A stretch of DNA of 64,000 nucleotides, taken from Diphasiastrum complanatum. Lineage: Eukaryota > Streptophyta > Lycopodiopsida > Lycopodiales > Lycopodiaceae. Under the pieces are notes generated by a model. It was not told where the DNA came from and did not search any database. It was given only the letters and a program-made list of their open reading frames with translations. The position numbers and the translations under genes were made by a program. How positions within the stretch are numbered: the stretch's first letter is position 1; each line of letters starts with the position of its first letter. Shown piece by piece: positions 41,710-50,981 of the stretch. The stretch spans positions 10,483,855 through 10,547,854 of the forward strand of contig CM055115.1 in NCBI GenBank assembly GCA_029204225.1, written 5' to 3'.

Positions 41710-42761
41710 ATGTCAATAAATTGGCTAACATTTATTCACACTGATATTGGACAGCTACAATATCGAGGTAGAACTACAAAAGATCTAGTTGATAGTGGGA
41801 TTTTTTTTTATGAATCAATGTACATTCTTGATACAAAAGGAAATTTTGGACAAATAGTACCAATTCCATTACCTAGTTTTGAAAGTGATGAATGGATTGC
41901 ACCAGATGCTACGGTTTCAAAATCATTTTGTTGCAAGATATATAATGATGTAAAAAATTCATTAAAAATGAGCACAAGATCAAAAACAGTCATACTGAGT
42001 TGGTTTATTTTCTTGAATATATGTGTGGATTTCTTTTCAAGTGTCAATGTACACAAAACCCCATCGATGTTTGTATGCAAAAATTTATCAGATAGTTTAT
42101 TATCTGAACTTATGGATGAAGGCTGGGACAAGAGATCAGATGGAGAAATAGAATGCAAAATTAAAATATCTTCCATGTGCTTCTGTTATCAAATTGAAAA
42201 ACAAATGTTGAGCTTATGCTTCCATTATCAAAGATGGAAAAAAAATAAAGGTAAATGGGTGCTACTTGATCAAGACTTGGAAGCCAGTGGCCATTCAAAA
42301 CAAAAAAATATTGATATTATATACAATGATGTCGTTTTGACGTGTGTTGAGATGGAAGAAGATTGGAGTCTAAATTACATCAAGCGGGAACTATTGCTCC
42401 TACAAGATGATGTACTTTCAGACTTCAAATTCATTTTCAATGGTAAACTCGTAAGTAACTGTAAACACTCGATCTTTTATGAATAGTTTCAATCAAAACT
42501 TTCTAATACAATCTCTATACTAATCGTAACTCACTTTGTATTAGTTTTATGCAGGTACGTATAAGACATGAGCTCGAGACCAAATGCAGAGATATTGGCG
42601 AAACAATCCAACTTATGGAAGAACATTGAGATTCACTATTAGCAAATACATGCCAATCATCATGTCTTTTTATCAATATAGAAAATTGCATTCCAGTATT
42701 ACACTATGGACACAACTTGATTGTAAGAATCTATATTGATATCAATAAAAGAAACCCATAA
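41710..42761 (+). CDS. Unknown intron-containing gene, possible ubiquitin-like C-terminal part
   Basis: Exon 1 (41710-42450) has 247 codons without interruption. It ends exactly before GTAAGT in phase 0, and a 104-nt intron (42451-42554, ending 'ttttatgcag') leads to exon 2. Exon 2 reads 'VRIRHELETKCRDIGETIQ', reaches an in-frame TGA at 42627, then continues in the same frame for 43 codons ('CLFINIENCIPVLHYGHNL') to a TAA at 42759. The first 200 residues match nothing I know. From about residue 200, 'DWSLNYIKRELLLL', 'DFKFIFNGKLV' and 'ETKCRDIG' resemble the helix, strand and turn pattern of ubiquitin-like folds. That is inference only. The next gene, which converges on it, contains a SUMO-protease-like domain. 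The TGA could be CGA mutated at a methylated CpG. Confidence 0.6.
42451..42554 (+). other. Intron of the 41710 gene
   Basis: GTAAGT donor, T-rich tract and 'tgcag' acceptor. 104 nt, phase 0. Removing it joins two stretches that share a frame, which supports the call. Confidence 0.65.
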
Positions 42762-42830
42762 ACGGGTTGTTTACATGTAAAATGATTGTATCTTTTTTTT
42801 TTTTATGTATCTCTATTTACAAACAGATAT

Positions 42831-44010
42831 CTATTTAATCAAATTTTCTATATTTTCTTTACCAATAATAGGAACTGATAAAGGAACAACTCCTATAATC
42901 TCGCCTTCCTCTGTTTCGGGAAGGGCCTCAATGCCTTTCAAGCCAAGAGGACTCTCTGCTATAATATAGCCTTCCTCTATATTAGAAAGGACTTCTATTT
43001 ATTTTTGATCATATATAATAAGATTTGCATCCTCAGACAACCTGAAAGGCTGTTAAGGCAGGAGCAACTTGCTTTTGAGGGCCCTCGATCTCAGGTGCAA
43101 TGCTTACACCGTTCTCGGCATAGGTTCTGATCAACGCTTGCCGAAATCTATATACATCGTCAGGAGTATACGGCTCAAGAGTGAACTGTCATCACAAAAC
43201 ACGAGAATCAGCAAATTACAAACAATGATAAAAAGGAAATATGAATTAGAATGAAAGGAACTACAAATGAACATAATATTACCTTTTAAATATCTACATC
43301 CACTTGTAAATTATACCACTCAAAAAATAGCTTCGTATTGTACATGACAAACCATGCACAACTAAAAGCGTCCTTTTGCTATACACACTGCATATATAGA
43401 ATAAAAATTAGTAATGTTATGGTAGATTATTTATTTATGCTATGATGATAGATTTGAACTAAAAATGGAATACATGCATATTAGAGATAAATTGAATATA
43501 CCTTGAGAGATCTAATGGTTATCTCTCCAACTGAGGTTGTCGTTGTCGAATGACATCATGAACTAGAGAATCAAATTCTCTATGTGTATTTGCAGCTGAG
43601 TTTAATTTTACATTATTTATCTTTACAGAAAGAATGTTCAGGATCCAATGCCGACTGCAACAACCAAAATACGAATATCGATAAATCCATACTTATGAAA
43701 GCAATCCTTATTTATTAAAACAATGTCGCATGCAACAATCCAGATTAAAGCAACAAAAACAAAAGAGCAATCCTTACTTATTTTCATATGGAATCAAATA
43801 AAATTTCGCCACAGGACTGCATTCGATAAAATACACAGCCTTCTCAAAATTGGCTTCTTTTGCCTTTATCGATCCTATGAAAAAAGGACTAACAACAAAA
43901 ATTATACCATGGGAATCAAAACTAATACTATTCTGCAAAAAAGATCCTCCGGCTTCTACTATTACATTTGAAATTTTTGAAGTTTTATCTTTCAGCTCGA
44001 CACAAAATTT
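42831..44010 (-). pseudogene. Ulp1/C48-like cysteine protease domain
   Basis: Exon 1 ends 'VAKFYLIPYEN' at an AA/GTAAGG donor (43778). After a 123-nt intron, exon 2 begins inside the codon that gives 'NRHWILNILSVKINNVKL'. This reproduces the C48 pattern IPY-x-x-x-HWxL, with the catalytic His. The catalytic Asp, expected about 17 residues on ('LDS'), reads 'LNS', so it may be Asn. Exon 3 has 'QKDAFSCAWFVMY', matching Q-x5-C with the catalytic Cys and oxyanion Gln. Exon 4 carries 'TPDDVYRFRQALI' and an acidic tail. Stops in exons 2-4 disable this copy. The same domain occurs in SUMO proteases and in several plant DNA transposons, so a transposon origin is possible. Confidence 0.78.
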
Positions 44011-44526
44011 GGACCTAATCTAAAGCTTTTACTTGAATCTGAAAAAAAAGATCAAAAATTTGCTAAGAAGATCAATTTTATTAGCTAGATAGGCCTCATA
44101 TTGGTTATAACGGTCAGAATCAAAATATACTTGGGCAGGATCTTATGAAATTCTTACAAAAAGATTATGTACAGGAGCAGAAAAAGAAATAGATACAAAA
44201 TTTACAGATTTCTCTATTATTTTGTCGAGCTCCTCTTGGGTAATCAACACTTTTGGTGAAGAAACCTGTTGAGGAGTTGGATGAATAACAGCAAGAGAAA
44301 GGGGTGATGATTCTTGATCTGAATCAGATTCTCCAGCATCTAACTCAAAGCTCAAGACGATACGGGGTCTCTTGGTCGAGATAACTGTAGGAGGAAGAGA
44401 AGCAGTTGGCCTTCGAGATCCAGCCTTCTTGGGGATAGGCTGCTTCCTCTTCCTCGTAGAAGTAGTCGGCAAATTGGTTCTATCCAGAGGTAGGTCTCTG
44501 GAGGTGCTAGCGTTACCAACATGCAA

Positions 44527-44788
44527 ACCATAATAACCATCCCAAAGTCTTCTGAGAATGACGAAATCTTTTGGCATGATGGTGACACGCTTAGCATGCA
44601 CTGCCAAAAGACAAGTATCCTCAAAAAACTGGGACAAAAGATCTTCTGCAACAGCCTGTAAGGCCTGCATGGTTGTCACGGCAAAACGAACATCTAGCCC
44701 AAGTGACAGAGTGACATTCCTTACAGATTGGCCGAAAGGAGCTCTAGGGATCAACAGTTCAACTCTGGAGTTTTCTAATCTCCCTCAG
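44527..44788 (-). pseudogene. Histone H3 fold domain of the fusion
   Basis: Minus-strand 'LREIRKLQ' then, after a small frameshift near 44764, 'ELLIPRAPFGQSVRN', 'LDVRFAVTTMQALQAVAED' and 'FFEDTCLLAVHAKRVTIMPK' match canonical H3 (LREIRKYQ, ELLIRKLPF, DLRFQSSAVMALQ, FEDTNLCAIHAKRVTIMPK). Loop 1 has the length of ordinary H3, not the longer loop of CENH3, though 'LIPRAPF' and a divergent N-terminus recall CENH3. The tail lacks the canonical ARTKQTARKS sequence. An ordinary H3 ends within about 5 residues after this fold; here about 128 more residues follow before the first stop. Identification of the fold is secure; its subclass is not. Confidence 0.9.
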
Positions 44789-45071
44789 CCAGACCTGCTT
44801 CCTACCACATCTACAGCCAAAACTAGGGGGAACACGAGAAGAGGGCGCTTGAGATCGATACCAGAACTGAATATCAGTTTTGAGCGCAACATATACAGAG
44901 AATATTTTAAGAAATGAGATGCGCGCTCAAAAGCGATATTGGACTGACAGCGGTATCGGCCTCGAGTGCACTGTGAGAAAGCGGACGATTAATTGATTTA
45001 AGGGCGTGCCTGAGAGTGATATTGGGAGCTAAAAACGAAAATTTTGTGAAAAAAAATGAAAATTCCGAAGA

Positions 45072-45081
45072 CTTATATATA
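45072..45081 (-). promoter_or_regulatory. TATA box of the H3-Ulp1 gene
   Basis: The minus strand reads TATATATAAG. An A/T- and C/T-rich leader without an ATG follows for about 180 bp to the proposed start at 44892. This fits a plant core promoter. Confidence 0.5.
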
Positions 45082-45094
45082 CAAAATTTTTGCA

Positions 45095-45440
45095 CGTGTG
45101 AAAAGATGATGGAAGACACATGTCGTCATTTGACACATCCATGTGGAATGTCCGTACTGACAATGATAACCTCATTATGAGGCCACGTGGGTTGGGACAT
45201 GCGCACAAATCCCTTTTCGACGCTTGTCATTCTCACACGTGACAGATGTTAGATCAATCATTGTCTGTATGGCATATTAATTCTACCCAATCATACATCG
45301 ATACGTGTTCCATGGTAAATCCTCCACATGTGTAAAAGCCATTCACAATGAATTTCATTGTTATCAAACCACTCGGTTTGTCATCCTATTCTGTGATGAA
45401 TGGACAACCTTGGCTTTATCAATCAAACACAAGTGTACAT
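45095..45440. other. Upstream region of the H3-Ulp1 gene and gypsy leader
   Basis: Contains several 'cacgtg'/'acacgtg' words (about 45093, 45182, 45235, 45303), which in plants are G-box-like. No coding frame before the gypsy acidic region. Confidence 0.4.
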
Positions 45441-45762
45441 TGGAAATCCAGAGAGCTCAGACTGGTGAGACCAATAACCGAGGTAAGCCAGCAGAACAAA
45501 TCATAACCTGGAGTCGTGACAAATATGAAGGTGAAACTCCTTTGTCCGACACCAGCTTTACATCAGAAGAATCTTCGTATGTCTTGAATATTTTTTCCAA
45601 TGAATCTGATATTGAAGTGTAGTACTTTGAATGTTATGAGAATGCTGATGACGAAGAATTCTTCGATGTCTGCGACGCTGAAGCGGATGTTTCGTATGAA
45701 GAAATTAACGTTCAGACACGAACTCGAAAGAGTCTGACGAATCTGAACACGAATTTGGTAAC

Positions 45763-46796
45763 ATGAACCAGGTTGACGACAAGAAAACGTCTGTGGAGTC
45801 AACCATGTGCAAAATTCATGGCCATACCAAGGCCAATATGAAAGAAGGTATCATTTTACCAGATTGTACTAAACTGATTGAACTTGCACCTGGCAGATTT
45901 GTGCATGTTTCAAAGTCACTTGGAGAATCGGAGTTAGTGGAATTCACTAAACTATTGAAGGAGTATCAAGATGTTTTTGCCTGGTCGCTCGACGATTTGA
46001 AGGGTATACCTACAGAATTTGGAGAGCACCGAATTGATCTTAAGGAAGATGCTATACCTATTCGACATATATAGTATCGTCTCAATTCTAAGTTCCCTCT
46101 CATGCTTAAGAACGAACTTAACAAGCACCTTAAGGCAGGTATAATCTATCTCGTCTTAAGTAGTGAATGGGTTTCACCCATTGTTGTCATCCCAAAGAAG
46201 AAGACTGGCAAAATACGAATATGCTAGGATTTCCGCAAACTCAATGTTGCCACAAGGAAGGACCATCATCCTCTGCTTTCACTGATTCCATCCTAGATCA
46301 GGTTGCTCTTCAAGAGCGTTATAGTTTCTGTGACGGCTTTTCTGGATATAATCAGGTTGGAGTGCGAAAGGAGGATCGTTCAAAGACCACATTCACTACA
46401 GATTGGGGCACTTATGCCTACAACAAAATGCCCTTTGGTCTTTGTAACGCTCCAGCAACTTTTCAGCAAATAATTATGTTAATTTTTGCTACCTTCCTGA
46501 GAACTTTTCTCGAAATATTTATTGATGATTTCTGTGTATATAGTGATATAAAGACACACCTACAGAAGCTGAAATTAACATTGCAACGGTGTCGAGATAC
46601 TTGTTTATCTCTTCATCCAGAGAAATGTTTTTTTGGTATGAAAGAAGGAATATTGCTTGGACACAGAATATCTAACAGAGAAATAGAAGTCGACAAAGAT
46701 AAAGTTGAGCTTATAAAGAATCTCCGGATACCAACCAATTTACGTGAACTAAGAGCTTTCTTAGGACATGTTGGCTATTACAGGAGATTTATTTAA
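45763..46796 (+). pseudogene. gypsy G2 pre-RT and reverse transcriptase
   Basis: Pre-RT, 45763-46074 ('FTKLLKEYQDVFAWSLDDL', 'FGEHRIDLKED'). A TAG at 46072, then 'WVSPIVVIPKKKTGKIRIC' with a TAG before DFRKLN. From 46310 the frame is open: 'FCDGFSGYNQVGV' (first Asp with SGY), 'MPFGLCNAPATFQ', 'LEIFIDDFCVYS' (catalytic pair) and 'LHPEKCFF'. All catalytic residues are present, but the domain is split by stops and a frameshift near 46200-46310. Confidence 0.87.
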
Positions 46797-47240
46797 AATC
46801 ATGCTTCTATTGCTGCCTCTCTTACACACCTACTGAAGAAACAAGTGGAATACTTGTGGACGAATGATCAGAAGAAAGCATTCACAGATCTTAAGCACAG
46901 GTTGATCAATGCTCCTATTCTGAGACCACCCAACAGGGCTATTTTATTTCACAGTTATGTGAATGTTTTCGCATTTGCTATTGGTGTCTGTCTAAGCCAG
47001 AAGGACGACCAGAAGAAGGACCATCCCATCTACTATGCGATTCGATAGCTCAGTGCATCGGAGAAAAATTATTCGGCTACAGAAAGGGAAGCACTTGGCA
47101 TGATTTTCACTATTAAAAATTTTTGACATTATTTGCTGGGATATGCATTTATTTTTCATGTGGATCATTATGCTCTTAAGTATCTTGTAAATAAACTAGA
47201 TCTATTAGGACGAATTGCTCGATGGATTCTACTTCACAAG
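46797..47240 (+). pseudogene. gypsy G2 RNase H
   Basis: 'LRAFLGHVGYYRRFI' ends RT. 'NAPILRPPNRAILFHSYVN' follows, with the first acidic residue replaced (the usual CDAS reads YVNV). 'SEKNYSATEREALGMIFTI' and 'FHVDHYALKYLVNKLDLLG' are present. A TGA replaces a codon at 47123. The domain ends at the deletion junction near 47238. Confidence 0.82.
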
Positions 47241-47925
47241 ATATGGTTGTCCACTCGAACTTGTAAGTGATCGAGATACACATTTTTTAAATGACACTAT
47301 ATGTTTGCTGACAACTTATTTCCTGATCAAACACAGAAAAACTACACCGTATAATCCAAAAGCGAACGGGTTGACAGAAAGAACTAATGGAATCTTATGT
47401 AAGATCCTGACTAAAATTACTATTGCACATCCAACAGATTGGGATCAGAAACTACCATCAGTTCTTTGGGCTTATCGCAACACACAGAAAATCACGACGA
47501 AATAGACACCATATTTTCTTACATATGGTATGCATCCTATTTTTCCAATTGAATTTGAGGTGAAAGCCTTTCATATTCAAGCTCAACGAACAGATGCAAA
47601 ATGTATAAACGAAAGGTTGACTAATATTGAAGAACTAGCTGAAGCTTGAGAGACTTCACAAAAACTAACGGAAGAAATCCAGAAACAAAGAAAGAAGAAA
47701 TATGACAGTCATATAAAAAAATGTGATCTTAAATCTGATGATCATGTGCTGATATATGACAATCGCCATCAAAAGTTCCTTGGAAAACTCCATATGCGAT
47801 GGCTTGGACCTTATAAAGTCATAGAGGTGTTTGACAATGGTTCTGTGCAATTTCAATCACTTGAAGGTGAACTATTACCGACACGTATTAACGGGTCTAG
47901 ACTGAAGAAATACGACCTTTGACAA
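47215..47925 (+). pseudogene. gypsy G2 integrase, 5' part deleted
   Basis: RNase H sequence passes directly into 'YGCPLELVSDRDTHFLNDT' (second catalytic Asp). The zinc-binding domain and first Asp are missing, a deletion of several hundred bases. 'YNPKANGLTERTNGILCKI' carries the Glu. After a TAG at 47503 the C-terminal domain is readable ('MRWLGPYKVIEVFDNGSVQ', 'LPTRINGSRLKKYDL') to its normal stop. Confidence 0.82.
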
Positions 47926-48059
47926 AAAAAATTTATTTTATTTTTATTTTTTCTATTTTTATTATTTTCTAGTATTTTTTTGAAATTAATCGTGAATTTT
48001 CTTTTATCTTGTCTAAATTTTTTTCACGACTTTTTTTTATTTTTTTCCTAGAAATTGAA

Positions 48060-48117
48060 AATGAAATGAAATGTGACACTGTGGTAAAAACCGATTAGTT
48101 GATTGGTAAGAAGGAAA
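48060..48117 (-). mobile_element. copia C3 3' LTR remnant
   Basis: The minus strand reads 'ggaggag' PPT then TGTTGGATTATTTTCC and 'accacagtgtcacatttcat' before passing into unrelated sequence next to gypsy G2. Confidence 0.75.
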
Positions 48118-48339
48118 ATAATCCAACACTCCTCCTTAATCTGAATCCTTGAATGCCTTGACTTTCAAACTTAGTTCTACACATAATCTTCTGTGTGTAT
48201 CCAAACTCAATACTTTGGTGAAAATATCAACTGTCATATCTTTCGTTCTACAGTACTACAATCTAACCTCTTTGTTGAGAACTTTGCTTCTGTTCAATGT
48301 GCTTACTCCTGGAATGAAATATAGGTTGGCTGATAAAGC

Positions 48340-48840
48340 GATGGCACTTTGATTATCAGAAAATAATGTCGTTGGAGCATATTGATTCAGACCGATATCT
48401 GAAAATAAGTTTCTCAACCAAATTGCTTCCTTTGTAGCTCGAGAGGCTGCGATATACTTTGATTCAGTGGAAGATAGAGCTATCGAAGATTACTTGCAAC
48501 TGTTCTAGGAAATTGGACCATTGTTGAGGAAGAATGTAAATCTAAAAGTAGATTTACGAGTGTCTACATCTCCTGCCCAACTTGCATCTGTGTAACCACT
48601 GAGGAAATTGAGTTTGTCATTGCTGACTGCTCCATAACAAATGCAAAAATTCATAGTAGCTCGAAGATATCTCATGACTCTGGTGAGAGCCTTCCAATGT
48701 GTTACACTAGGATTAGTCATAAACTGACTAAGAGAGGTGACTGGAAAAGCAATGTCTGGCCTAGTACAGATCATGGCATACATAAGAGATCCTATAATAG
48801 AATGGTAAGGATACTCACACATCTGCTACTTCTCTTGAAT
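48340..48840 (-). pseudogene. copia RNase H
   Basis: From 48822: 'MCEYPYHSIIGSLMYAMIC', 'YTDASWAGDVDTRKS' (intact D-A-S-W), a TAG at 48505, then 'ALSSTESKYIAASRATKEA' and 'DNQSAIALSAN'. It is closely related to 21130-21800 but less damaged. Confidence 0.83.
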
Positions 48841-49620
48841 GCAGTACATCCAAAAACTTGTAAGTTTGATAAAGAAGGTTTGGTACCTATCCAAATTTTG
48901 AATGATGTTTTGTTTGAGAAGCCTTTGGTAGGACATTTGTTCTGAATATAGGTTACTGTTGAAACAGCTTCTGCCCAGAAGCAATTCGGAAGAGTCTCAT
49001 GTGATAACATGCACTTTGTTCATTCAACTAAGGTTTTGTTCTTTCTCTCATCAAGACCATTTGGCTGAGGTGAATAGGAGGTAATATATTGTTGCTCAAT
49101 GTCGTTGTTGAGGCAGTACTCCTTGAATTCATTGGAGATGTATTCTCTCCCATTATCTGACCTCAGTGCTTTGATTCGTTTGCTAGTTTGATTCTCAGCA
49201 TGCTCTTTGAATTGTCTGAATTTGATGAAAGCCTCTGACTTCTGTTTAATATAATAAACAATTGTCCTTATAGAACACTCGTCAATGAAGGTAATAAAAT
49301 ACTTTGCATCTAACAATGAAGGAGTTTGCATTGGTCCACACATATTTGTGTGAACATCATCTAGTAGACCTTTTGCTGCATGCATATGGTTTGATCTAAA
49401 AGGAATCCTAGCCTGCTTTCCGAAAATGCAGCTATGATAGACAGGGAAATTGACCTTACCAGAAGGATAGTCGAGATCAAGAACCATGGATTGTCTGTAC
49501 ATGTTCAAAATAGATGCATGATTTACGTGTCCTAAGCGATGATGCCATAGTAATGCTTTATTGACTAAAATAGAGGTTTTCAAGGCTTGACTAGACTCAA
49601 AATAACAATGTGCCAATCTA
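48792..49620 (-). pseudogene. copia integrase
   Basis: The core frame 49616-49020 is open for 198 codons: 'LLWHHRLGHVNHAS', 'TFIDECSIRTIVYYIKQKS' (first Asp), 'ALRSDNGREYISNEF' (second Asp) and 'SYSPQPNGLDERKNKTLVE' (Glu). The usual GP and C residues of the zinc site are partly kept. After a frameshift near 49015, 'TYIQNKCPTKGFSNKTSFK' and 'LSNLQVFGCTAF' follow, and then the frame runs straight into RNase H sequence at about 48840. Confidence 0.85.
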
Positions 49621-49780
49621 TATAAGTAACCCTGCCTCTTGCCGAGTGCAAGGAACTATCAATAATTTTTCATAGATTAGATTCGAATTCTACCTTATGA
49701 CCTAAATCTGTAATTCTACTTACTGATAACAGATTTGTAGAGATTTTAGGAACATATAAGACTTTTGATAGTAATTTGAA

Positions 49781-49996
49781 TTAATCGTGCTGGAATCGCA
49801 ATCTTACAGTACCTTCAACTTCAATAGTGAGAGTACTATTGTCACCAAGATGAACAAATTTCTTCGTGTTATAAGGCATGTAGAAGTTGAAGATCTCACG
49901 TTGATTGGTCATATGTTGAGTTGCTCCATAATCCAAAAACCATGAATCATCCAAAAATGTGCTTTGATCTTTGACCATGAATGCACCTTCATCCAC
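49781..49996 (-). pseudogene. copia protease
   Basis: 'SWFLDYGATQHMTNQ' is the active site with D kept and S replaced by Y. 'KKFVHLGDNSTLTIEVEG' follows. Open frame of 71 codons. The region to 49620 continues in a broken frame. Confidence 0.8.
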
Positions 49997-50002
49997 TTTG
50001 AC

Positions 50003-50775
50003 CTAGGGGGATGGTGAAACTGTGTTTGCTTGTTGACCAAGTTGCTTGGCTGCATTCTTCGCTTGGAGAATTCGACAATCCTTGATCGCATGGTTATTGC
50101 ACTTGCAATACTTGCAAAACATCTTCTTCTTCAACTTTGAATTCAATGATTGTTCTTGACTTTGAGTCGGCTTATGTTGCAGCCTTCTTGGAGCTTTCTG
50201 CTTTTGTCGCTTAGAGCCTTTGTTGACATATAGAGCCTGAGAGGAGGAAGTCGACAAAGTGTCTTGACTTCTTCTATTATCTTCTTGCAAACATAGTGAT
50301 AACTCTAGTAAGAGTTAAGTCTGAGTGTGTCGATATTATCATCACTTAGTTCTCATATGTAGAGGGCAAGCTTGAAAATGTCATAATTGTGTCTTGATTG
50401 TATATGACTGATCTGACAGCGGCCATCTATTGCAAGAGATTCTTAGACTGGTTAATGTGATTCTGAAGAGAATCACCAATAGACATCCCTCACGTCATAT
50501 AGTGAGTTCTGGATGTCCCAAATGCCTTTTCACGTTTCAGCCTCAGCTATGTGTCCAATCTGTGTATCTGATATATTGAGGATAATAAGCACAAAAGCTT
50601 TACCGTCCTTTGATTTCCACTTTGAGTCGTCATCTTCAGGTTTTACTTCTGTACCTGTAACAACATCTCATAATTCACTGGCAACTAGCAAGGTCTTCAT
50701 CTTAAATTTCCACAAATGATAATTGGATCCATTCAACTTGTCTGCGGTAAGACTGGCTTTACTTTGAGAATTCAT
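50003..50775 (-). pseudogene. copia gag
   Basis: ATG at 50775 ('MNSQSKASLTADKLNGSNY') starts the UBN2-type gag; stops and shifts break it between 50690 and 50290. The last 95 codons are open and include an intact knuckle, 'CKYCKCNNHAIKDC' (CX2CX4HX4C), at about 50120-50080. Confidence 0.83.
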
Positions 50776-50969
50776 CTGGAACTTAGTCTGTCGATTGTAT
50801 CGATGATGCTAAGATGTAGTAATCCCAACAATAGGAACCCAATTCTCTGCTACTGAAAGATTGAAAAGAACTGAAGAGTTTGATATCGATTTGATATTGC
50901 AAAAAATATCAAGTATTAGAGCTTTCACTCTGATATTATGAAGGAATAAGATAAAGAAGTAGTGAAATA

Positions 50970-50981
50970 GCTCTGATACCA
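50970..50981 (-). other. copia C3 primer-binding site
   Basis: The minus strand reads TGGTATCAGAGC, directly after an LTR ending TGACA. It is perfectly canonical. Confidence 0.92.

Larger units (their letters stand above)
42831..44892 (-). pseudogene. Histone H3 - Ulp1/C48 protease fusion gene (decayed copy)
   Basis: Read on the minus strand. ATG at 44892 lies 180 bp after a TATA box. The order is a short N-terminal tail, a histone H3 fold (44788-44527), a basic, Ser/Pro-rich linker with likely nuclear localisation signals ('TRKRKQPIPKKAGSRR'), and a cysteine protease domain of the SUMO-protease (C48/Ulp1) type. One frame runs from the H3 fold to 43778 with only three stops (44145, 44031, 44022). 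Inferred exons are 44892-43778, 43654-43502, 43387-43283 and 43185-42831. Further lesions: frameshifts near 44764 and 43036, and stops at 43521, 43381, 43288 and 43001. H3 packages DNA; C48 enzymes cleave SUMO-like proteins. A protein holding both would be expected in the nucleus. The joining of H3 and protease into one gene is my inference from frame continuity. Two adjacent genes are the alternative. Confidence 0.65.
45440..47925 (+). mobile_element. Ty3/gypsy element G2 (pre-RT to integrase C-terminus)
   Basis: An acidic linker leads into the pre-RT region, RT, RNase H and a shortened integrase ending at a natural stop near 47920. Gag and protease are not recognised, and no LTR or PBS is seen. 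The family differs from G1 and matches the minus fragment at 23100-23545. RT motifs are among the best preserved in the window. Confidence 0.88.

Noticed and set aside
41808-42176. 122-codon minus ORF
   Set aside because: Shadow of the intact 247-codon exon on the plus strand.
44527-44788. Plain CENH3 gene
   Set aside because: Loop 1 has ordinary H3 length and a long C-terminal extension follows; called a divergent H3 fold instead.
44558-44917. 119-codon plus ORF
   Set aside because: Complement of the histone H3-encoding strand.
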